Shown here in pieces: positions 58,184 to 64,000 of a DNA stretch of 64,000 nt. The translations under genes and the position numbers were made by a program. Source of the DNA: Geodermatophilus obscurus. GTDB lineage: Bacteria; Actinomycetota; Actinomycetes; Mycobacteriales; Geodermatophilaceae. Where the stretch lies: assembly GCF_900115395.1 (NCBI RefSeq), contig NZ_FOWE01000002.1, forward strand, positions 310,001 to 374,000. The letters are read 5' to 3'. The notes under the pieces were generated by a model. It searched no databases. It had not been told where the DNA came from and saw nothing but the letters and a program-made list of their open reading frames with translations. The number at the start of each line of letters is the position of its first letter. Position 1 is the stretch's first letter.

Positions 58184-59119
58184 GTGCGAGCCGTGGGAGT
58201 GACCCAGTTCGGCGGGCCCGAGGCCCTCAGCGTCGTCGACGTCCCGGACGAGCCGCTCGGTCCCGGGCAGGTCCGGGTCCGGGTGCGGGCGGCCGCCGTC
58301 AGCCCCACCGACACCCACCTGCGGGAGGGCGCCTACGCCGGGCGGGACCCGGTGAAGACGCCGCCGTGGGTGCCCGGCATGGACGCCGCCGGTGAGGTGG
58401 TGGAGGTCGGCGAGGGCGTCGACCGGGTGGCCGTCGGCGATCCGGTCATGGGCATCGTGGTGCCGACCGGCGCCCACGGCGGCTACCGCGAGGACCTCGT
58501 GCTGCCGGCCGGCTCGATGGCCCGCGTGCCCGCCGGGGCCGACGCCGTCGCCGCCTGCACGCTGCCGATGAACGCGCTCACCGCCCGGCTCGCGCTCGAC
58601 CAGATGGCGCTGCCGGCCGGGTCGGTGGTCGCGGTGACCGGCGCGGCGGGCGCCTTCGGCGGCTACGTCGTCCAACTGGCGAAGGCCGACGGGCACACCG
58701 TCGTCGCCGACGCCTCCGAAGCCGACGAGCAGCTCGTCCGCGACCTCGGCGCCGACGTCGTCGTGCGGCGCGGCGACGACGTGGCCGAGCGGATCCGCAC
58801 TAAGTTCCCCGACGGCGTCGACGGGCTGGCTGACGGGTCGGTGCAGGACGCGCTGGTGCTGCCCGCGGTCCGCGACGGCGGGAAGGTGGCCACCGTCCGC
58901 GGCTACCGCGGCGACGGGTCCGACCGCGTCGAGGTGCTGCCGACGCTCGTGCGCCGCTACGCCGAGAACGCCGCCGCGCTCGACCGGCTGCGCCAGCAGG
59001 TCGAGTCCGGCGCGGTGACGCTGCGGGTGGCCCGCACGTTCGCGCCGGAGGAGGCGCCGGAGGCGCACCGCGTGCTGGCCGCCGGCGGGGTCCGCGGCCG
59101 CCTGGTGATCACCTTCTGA
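58184..59119 (+). CDS. NADPH:quinone reductase-like MDR oxidoreductase
   Basis: A 311-residue medium-chain dehydrogenase without zinc ligands: MRAVGVTQFGGPEALSVVDVP, PGMDAAGEVVEVGEGV, and the NADPH fold VAVTGAAGAFGGYVVQLAKADGH. It reduces quinones or enones. The leaderless GTG and the operator array upstream suggest control by the divergent RHH protein. A hairpin at 59160-59179 follows. Confidence 0.9.
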   Translation: MRAVGVTQFGGPEALSVVDVPDEPLGPGQVRVRVRAAAVSPTDTHLREGAYAGRDPVKTPPWVPGMDAAGEVVEVGEGVDRVAVGDPVMGIVVPTGAHGGYREDLVLPAGSMARVPAGADAVAACTLPMNALTARLALDQMALPAGSVVAVTGAAGAFGGYVVQLAKADGHTVVADASEADEQLVRDLGADVVVRRGDDVAERIRTKFPDGVDGLADGSVQDALVLPAVRDGGKVATVRGYRGDGSDRVEVLPTLVRRYAENAAALDRLRQQVESGAVTLRVARTFAPEEAPEAHRVLAAGGVRGRLVITF

Positions 59120-59159
59120 GGTCGCGGGGACCATCCGGTCCCTGCCAGGGTGGGGGAGA

Positions 59160-59179
59160 CCCGGGCAGCGGTGCCCGGG
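59160..59179 (+). terminator. Hairpin after the oxidoreductase gene
   Basis: CCCGGGCA (59160-59167) pairs with TGCCCGGG (59172-59179), 4-base loop, 40 bases after the stop. Confidence 0.5.
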
Positions 59180-59201
59180 CGCGAGCGCGGAGGTGCGGTA
59201 G

Positions 59202-59522
59202 ATGGTGCACAGGCTGGTGGTCAGCTACGGACAGCCCGACGACCCGGCGGCGTTCGACAGCTACTACCGGGACACCCACACCCCGCTGGCGACGCAGATG
59301 CCCGGCCTGGTCCGGCTGACCACGGGCAAGCCGCAGAGCCTGGACCCCAGCCACCCCGCCTCCTACCTGGTGGCCGAGCTCGACTTCGACTCCGAGCAGG
59401 CGATGGGCGCGGCGTTCGCCTCCGAGCAGGGGAAGGCGACCGCCAAGGACGTGCCGAGGTTCGCCACCGGCGGCGCGGTCATGACGCACTACGAGGTCAC
59501 CGAGGTGCACGTCTCCCGGTGA
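59202..59522 (+). CDS. EthD family (dimeric alpha/beta barrel) protein
   Basis: A 106-residue protein of the EthD fold: LVVSYGQPDDPAAFDSYYRDTHTPLATQMPGL with the FxxYYxxxHxPL signature. EthD proteins bind small hydrophobic molecules or assist degradation enzymes. ATG 59202 with GGAGG upstream. Overlaps the TPP enzyme gene by GTGA, so the two act together. Confidence 0.9.
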   Translation: MVHRLVVSYGQPDDPAAFDSYYRDTHTPLATQMPGLVRLTTGKPQSLDPSHPASYLVAELDFDSEQAMGAAFASEQGKATAKDVPRFATGGAVMTHYEVTEVHVSR

Positions 59523-61069
59523 ACGGCGCCCAGGCCCTCATCCGCACGCTCGTCGACGCCGGGGTCGACGTGTGCTTCGCCAACCCCGGCACGTCGGAGA
59601 TGCACTTCGTCGCCGCCCTCGACGACGTCCCCGGCATGCGCGGTGTGCTGACCCTCTTCGAGGGCGTGGCCACCGGTGCCGCCGACGGCTGGGCCCGCAT
59701 GACCGGCCGGCCCGCCGCCACGCTGCTGCACCTGGGGCCGGGCCTGGGCAACGGCCTGGCCAACCTGCACAACGCCCGCCGCGGCCGGACGCCGGTGGTG
59801 AACGTCGTCGGCGACCACGCGCGCTCGCACAAGCGGCTCGACGCGCCGCTGGAGAGCGACGTCGACTCCCTCGCCGGGACGGTGTCGGGCTGGGTGCGCC
59901 GGACGCTGGCCCCGGAGGACGTCGGCGCCGACGCCGCGGACGCCGTCGCCGCGGCCGGGCGCGGGCAGGTCGCCACGCTGGTGCTGCCGGCCGACGTCTC
60001 GTGGTCCGACGGCGCCGCCGTCGCCGGCCCGCCGCCGCCCTGGTCCCGGCCCGTGCCGCCGCAGCACCGGGTGGACGAGGTGGCCGCGGTGCTGGCCTCC
60101 GGGGAGCCCGTCGTGCTGCTGCTCGGAGGCGACGTCCTGGCGGGCGAGGACGGGCAGCTGGCCGCCTCGGCGGTCGCCGGGGCCACCGGCGTGCGGCTGC
60201 TCGCCGAGACGTTCCCGGCGCGGTGGGTGCGCGGTGCGGGGCTGCCCGACATCGGCAAGCTGCCCTACCCGCCGGAGGTGGCGATGAAGTCCCTCGCCGG
60301 CACGCGGCACCTCGTGCTGGCCGGAGCCGTCCCGCCGGTGCACTTCTTCGGCTACCCGGGCGTCCCCGGGACTCCGGTGCCCGCCGACTGCTCGGTGCAC
60401 GTGCTGTCCGAGCCGGGGGAGGACGGCGTCGCGGCCCTGCGGGCGCTGGCGGAGCTGGCCGCCCCGGGTGCGGCACCGCAGCCGGTCGAGGCCTCCCGCC
60501 CGGAGCTGCCGGCCGGGCGGCTCACGCCCCGGGCGGTGTCGGCGGTGGTCGGCGCGCTGCTGCCGGAGCGGGCGGTGGTCGTCGACGAGGCGATCACGTC
60601 CGGCGTCGGCATCGCCGAGCTGACCTCCGGTGCGCCGCGGCACGACTGGCTGTCCCTCACCGGCGGCGCGATCGGCGACGGACTGCCCATGGCGGTCGGC
60701 GCGGCGGTGGCCTGCCCCGACCGGCCGGTGCTCGTGCTCCAGGCCGACGGCAGCGCGATGTACACCCTGCAGGCACTGTGGACGATGGCCCGCGAGCAGC
60801 TCGACGTCACCGTCGTCCTTTACGACAACGGGTCCTACGCGATCCTGCAGGGCGAGCTCGCGCGCGTCGGCGCCACCGGCGGCGGGGAGCGGGCCGGGCA
60901 GCTGCTCGACATCGGCGGCCCGGCGCTGGACTTCGTCGCCCTCGCCACCGGCACGGGCGTGCCGGCCACCCGCGCCGAGACCGTCGAGGAGCTGGCCGAC
61001 CAGCTGCGGACGGCGTTCCGCGAGCCGGGTCCGCACCTGGTGCAGGCGGTGCTGCGCCCCGCCGGATGA
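59519..61069 (+). CDS. Thiamine-pyrophosphate enzyme (acetolactate synthase large subunit/benzoylformate decarboxylase-like)
   Basis: A 516-residue TPP enzyme. The PYR domain has CFANPGTSEMHFVAALDDVPGM and the cofactor Glu in LFEGVATGAADGWAR; the PP domain has GGAIGDGLPMAVGAAVACPDRP and the Mg/TPP motif ADGSAMYTLQALWTMAREQL...DNGSYAIL. It resembles the 2-oxoacid decarboxylase/acetolactate-synthase-like group rather than a true IlvB; no small subunit is adjacent. Coupled to EthD, suggesting degradation of an aromatic 2-oxo acid or similar. Substrate uncertain. Confidence 0.88.
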   Translation: MNGAQALIRTLVDAGVDVCFANPGTSEMHFVAALDDVPGMRGVLTLFEGVATGAADGWARMTGRPAATLLHLGPGLGNGLANLHNARRGRTPVVNVVGDHARSHKRLDAPLESDVDSLAGTVSGWVRRTLAPEDVGADAADAVAAAGRGQVATLVLPADVSWSDGAAVAGPPPPWSRPVPPQHRVDEVAAVLASGEPVVLLLGGDVLAGEDGQLAASAVAGATGVRLLAETFPARWVRGAGLPDIGKLPYPPEVAMKSLAGTRHLVLAGAVPPVHFFGYPGVPGTPVPADCSVHVLSEPGEDGVAALRALAELAAPGAAPQPVEASRPELPAGRLTPRAVSAVVGALLPERAVVVDEAITSGVGIAELTSGAPRHDWLSLTGGAIGDGLPMAVGAAVACPDRPVLVLQADGSAMYTLQALWTMAREQLDVTVVLYDNGSYAILQGELARVGATGGGERAGQLLDIGGPALDFVALATGTGVPATRAETVEELADQLRTAFREPGPHLVQAVLRPAG

Positions 61070-61090
61070 GACCCGTCTCACCCCCGGGGG
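61067..61090. promoter_or_regulatory. Two adjacent palindromes after the TPP enzyme stop
   Basis: TGAGACCCGTCTCA (61067-61080, containing the stop codon) and CCCCCGGGGG (61081-61090). Either a compact terminator or an operator ahead of the GGDEF-EAL gene. Confidence 0.4.
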
Positions 61091-61145
61091 GGACGGAGGG
61101 GCGCGGGGATTCCAGACCGATCGGTTCCGTGCCGATGCGCTCCCC

Positions 61146-63848
61146 GTGACCCCGACCAGCTCCCGCCCCGCCACAGGAGGCACCGGCACCGCACGCAGCG
61201 GTCACGGCCTGCTCGCGGCGGGCGTCGTCGCGGTCGCCGTGCTGCTGGGCGTCCAGTGCGTCACCGCCGACACCGGCACCGGCGTCGCGCTGTACCAGTC
61301 GATCGTCTGGGCGAGCGTGGCCGGCGCCTGGGTCGGCGCCCGGCGCAGCGGCCGGCGCCCGGCCGTGTGGCTGGCTCTCGGCGTCACGCTGTCGGCCGTC
61401 GGGGACGCGTTCTGGCAGGTGCTCACGGCGCTGAGCGGGTCCGCCGGGGACGCGAGCGTGGCCGACGTGTTCTACCTCGGCAGCTACGTGGCGCTCGGCG
61501 TCGGGTTGACCGTGCTCGCCCGGACGCCCGGCCACGGGGACGGCGAGCGGCTGGCCGGCTGGATCGACGCCGTCGTGGTCTTCGTCGCCGCCCTGCTCGT
61601 CGTCTGGCAGGTCTCGATCGCCGCCACCGTCCTGGACACCACGCTCGACATGCTCAGCCGGGTCGTGCTCGCCCTCTACCCGGCGATGGACGCGGCGCTG
61701 ATCGGCCTCGTGGTGCGCCTGCTGGCGACCCGGCGGCGGGGCGAGTGGTCCTCCCTGGCGGTGGCCGCGGCCTGCACCTGCTGGCTGGTGTCCGACGTCG
61801 GTTACCTGCTCGTGCCCGTGGCCACGGCCGTGGGCTCCTGGCTCGACACCGGTTGGCTGCTGGGCAGCCTGCTGCTCGCGGCCGCCGCCTGGTCGCGCCC
61901 CGTGGCGGTCCCGGCCGGCACGGGGACGGAGCGGTCGGGTGCCGGCCTGGCCCGGCTGGCCGTGTGCCTGGGCGCCCTGATGGTCCCGCCGGCCCTCGAA
62001 CTCGTCGCCGACCTGACCGGCGGCGAGGACTCCTCGGGGTCGGTCTTCCTGGCGATGGCCGTGCTGACGGCGCTGGTCTTCCTGCGCGCCGCCCTGCTCC
62101 TGCGCGGTGAGGCCGCGGCGCGGGCGCTCGTCCGCTCGCGCGAGCGGTACGCCGCCAAGCTGGCCGCGCACTCCTCCGACGCCGTGCTCGTGCTGGCCCG
62201 CGACGGCCGGCTGCTCGGCGACCCGGCGTCGCTCGCCCACGTCCTGGGGATCCCGGCGTCCGGCCCGGTGAGCACCGGCGACGCCGTCCGGCTGTCCGGG
62301 GTGGACCCGGCCACCGCCACCGAGCTGTTCACCCGGGCCCTGGCCGCCGGCGGCACCGTCGTCGACGCCGAGGTGCCCGCCCGGCTGCAGGGCGAGGACC
62401 GCTGGCTCGGCGTCCGGCTGACCGACGCCTCCGGCGACCCCGACATCGGCGGCGTCGTGGTGCACGTGACCGACGTGACCGGCCGCCGCCGGGCCGAGGA
62501 GGCCCTGGCCCACTCGGTGCTGCACGACGGGCTCACCGGCCTGGCCAACCGCACGCTGTTCACCGACCGCGTCGGCCAGGCGCTGCGGCGCACCGTGCGC
62601 GGCGGCGGGTCGGCCGCCGTCCTCTCCATCGACGTCGACGGGTTCAAGGCCCTCAACGACGGCCTCGGCCACAGCGCGGGGGACGCGCTGCTGCGCGAGG
62701 TCGCCGACCGGTTGCGCGGTGCCGTCCGCGCCGACGACACCGTCGCCCGGCTGGGCGGCGACGAGTTCGCCGTCCTGGTCGAGCAGGCCGGCGAGGGCGA
62801 CGACGAGGCCGTGGCGACCGCGACCCGGGTGCGCGAGGTGCTGTCCCGGCCGGTGGCGCTGCCCGGCGGTCCGGTCACGGTGTCGGCGAGCGTGGGCGTC
62901 GCCGTCGGCCGGGGGAGGACGGCGGCCACCTCGCTGGTCGCCGACGCCGACCTGGCGCTGTACGCGGCCAAGCTCGACGGCCGCGACCGCACGGTCCGCT
63001 TCGAGCCCGGCATGCGCGCAGCGGCCCAGGCGGCCCGGGAGCTGGAGCAGGAGCTGCGCGGCGCGCTGGCCGGCGGCCAGTTCCGGCTGCTGTACCAGCC
63101 GGTGGTGGCGCTGGCCGACCGCCGGGTGACCGGCTTCGAGGCGCTGCTGCGCTGGGACTCCCCGCGGCTGGGCCCGGTCGGCCCCGACCGGTTCGTCCCG
63201 GTGGCCGAGGCCGCCGGCCTGATGGACGGGATCGGCGCCTGGGTGCTGCACGAGGCCTGCGCCACGGCCGCGACCTGGCTGCGCGACCACCCGGGCGTGG
63301 GGGACCTGTCGATGGCGGTCAACGTGTCGGCGACCCAGCTGGGGTCGCCCGACCTCGCCGGGTCGATCGCCGCGGCCCTGGCCGCCAGCGGGCTGCCAGC
63401 CTCCGCGTTGGTGCTGGAGGTGACCGAGACGGCGCTCGTCGGCGACCCGGAACGGGCCGCGGCGTCGCTGGCCGAGCTGCGGGCGCTCGGCGTCCGGCTG
63501 GCCCTCGACGACTTCGGCACCGGCTACTCGTCCCTGGCGCACCTGCGGCAGTTCACCGTGGACGTGCTCAAGATCGACCGCTCCTTCGTCAGCGGGATCG
63601 CGGCCGGCGAGCCGCTGCCGGCGATCGTCCGCGGCACCATCGACCTGGGCCGGACCCTGGGCCTGGAGGTGCTGGCCGAGGGCGTCGAGTCCGAGCACCA
63701 GGCGCGGCTGCTGGCCGCGGGCAGCTGCGACACCGCGCAGGGCTACCTGTTCGCCCGGCCGCTGGAGCGCTGCGACGCCGAGGCCCTGCTGCTCGAGCAG
63801 GTCGCCGTGCGCCCGGGGGCCGTGCCGCTGCGCACCTCCCGCCGCTGA
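61146..63848 (+). CDS. Membrane GGDEF-EAL c-di-GMP signalling protein with PAS-like domain
   Basis: A 900-residue protein. The N-terminal ~320 residues hold about nine helices (LLAAGVVAVAVLLGVQCV; YQSIVWASVAGAWVGARRS). A PAS-like segment (~335-450: [20 protein letters not shown]) leads into GGDEF (537-541, intact) with an inhibitory-site RADD five residues before it. An EAL domain follows (EALLRW at 665; DDFGTGYSSL; KIDRSFV; EGVE). Both catalytic signatures are intact, so it may make and degrade c-di-GMP. GTG 61146 chosen as the only good start before the first helix. Confidence 0.92.
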   Translation: MTPTSSRPATGGTGTARSGHGLLAAGVVAVAVLLGVQCVTADTGTGVALYQSIVWASVAGAWVGARRSGRRPAVWLALGVTLSAVGDAFWQVLTALSGSAGDASVADVFYLGSYVALGVGLTVLARTPGHGDGERLAGWIDAVVVFVAALLVVWQVSIAATVLDTTLDMLSRVVLALYPAMDAALIGLVVRLLATRRRGEWSSLAVAAACTCWLVSDVGYLLVPVATAVGSWLDTGWLLGSLLLAAAAWSRPVAVPAGTGTERSGAGLARLAVCLGALMVPPALELVADLTGGEDSSGSVFLAMAVLTALVFLRAALLLRGEAAARALVRSRERYAAKLAAHSSDAVLVLARDGRLLGDPASLAHVLGIPASGPVSTGDAVRLSGVDPATATELFTRALAAGGTVVDAEVPARLQGEDRWLGVRLTDASGDPDIGGVVVHVTDVTGRRRAEEALAHSVLHDGLTGLANRTLFTDRVGQALRRTVRGGGSAAVLSIDVDGFKALNDGLGHSAGDALLREVADRLRGAVRADDTVARLGGDEFAVLVEQAGEGDDEAVATATRVREVLSRPVALPGGPVTVSASVGVAVGRGRTAATSLVADADLALYAAKLDGRDRTVRFEPGMRAAAQAARELEQELRGALAGGQFRLLYQPVVALADRRVTGFEALLRWDSPRLGPVGPDRFVPVAEAAGLMDGIGAWVLHEACATAATWLRDHPGVGDLSMAVNVSATQLGSPDLAGSIAAALAASGLPASALVLEVTETALVGDPERAAASLAELRALGVRLALDDFGTGYSSLAHLRQFTVDVLKIDRSFVSGIAAGEPLPAIVRGTIDLGRTLGLEVLAEGVESEHQARLLAAGSCDTAQGYLFARPLERCDAEALLLEQVAVRPGAVPLRTSRR

Positions 63849-63951
63849 CCCTCCGGGCACCACGACCCCGGGCGCCACGACCCGCGGATCAGGGTGCGGT
63901 CCAGGGTCCTCCCGGATGTGACGCGGGGTGCCGGACGCGGAGGCTGCGTGC

Positions 63952-64000
63952 ATGACAGCAGCGGTCCTCGACCGGCCCGGCGGCTCCGCCCCGGCGGCAG
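63952..64000 (+). CDS. Start of a gene cut by the window edge
   Basis: ATG 63952 has GGAGG 7 bases upstream and opens MTAAVLDRPGGSAPAA with G/C third positions throughout. Too short to identify. Confidence 0.5.
   Translation, partial: MTAAVLDRPGGSAPAA

Noticed and set aside
60807-63953. 1048-codon open frame opposite the GGDEF-EAL gene
   Set aside because: Antisense shadow; no domain, His/Gln/Arg-rich composition.

Overview
The window is very GC-rich actinobacterial chromosome: nearly every codon of the real genes ends in G or C, GTG starts are common and many genes seem leaderless. Gene content (mycothiol MshB, DUF222-HNH protein, spore-photoproduct-lyase-like protein, many GAF/PAS/PP2C and GGDEF-EAL signalling proteins, a CrtI-like desaturase) suggests Geodermatophilaceae (Blastococcus, Geodermatophilus or Modestobacter type); this is inference, no database was searched. 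No tRNA, rRNA, CRISPR, prophage or insertion sequence was seen.

The backbone follows the Mycobacterium tuberculosis order from about Rv1170 to Rv1232: mshB and a small membrane gene (7.2-8.5 kb), fdxC-dapC (9.4-10.9 kb), dapD, dapE and a LOG protein (13-18.4 kb), tag and a DUF3117 gene (24.8-25.7 kb), glgA/glgC (36.9-39.4 kb), a methyltransferase with sigE-rseA-htrA-tatB (39.9-44.1 kb), mrp (44.8-46 kb), then DUF1003 and MgtE-N/CBS genes (48-49.8 kb). Lysine/peptidoglycan precursor synthesis (dapC, dapD, dapE), glycogen synthesis (glgA, glgC) and envelope-stress control (sigE, rseA, htrA, tatB) are the main functional blocks.

Accessory stretches interrupt that backbone. 19.2-24.7 kb holds a CtaG/DUF2243 pair, MerR regulator, TfoX-like protein, DMT permease, lipoprotein and a DUF222-HNH gene whose start codon overlaps a near-consensus SOS box. 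27.3-36.9 kb holds an unknown 480-residue protein and then a same-strand run: DinB-like, CrtI-like, PAS-GAF-PP2C, SPL-like radical SAM, GAF-ANTAR, an unknown membrane protein and GAF-PP2C. This run is the best candidate for an undescribed stress-signalling module.

The left end has a NUDIX domain fused to something outside the window, a CsbD gene with a SigB-type promoter, and a five-gene oligopeptide ABC operon (1.2-7.1 kb). The right end has PhzF, DMT permease, malyl-CoA-lyase-like and acyl-CoA dehydrogenase genes, a DUF4230 gene, a DrrAB-type exporter coupled to a DUF4097 protein, a ribbon-helix-helix regulator beside three evenly spaced identical operators, an oxidoreductase, an EthD/TPP-enzyme pair and a membrane GGDEF-EAL protein.

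Regulatory DNA is unusually readable. About sixteen genes have a TAnnnT -10 box 6-8 bases before the start codon, the leaderless layout. Two neighbouring gene pairs use CTG starts in a CTGA overlap. sigE has an ECF-type promoter and a second -10, each placed for a different in-frame GTG. Convergent genes are separated by strong hairpins.
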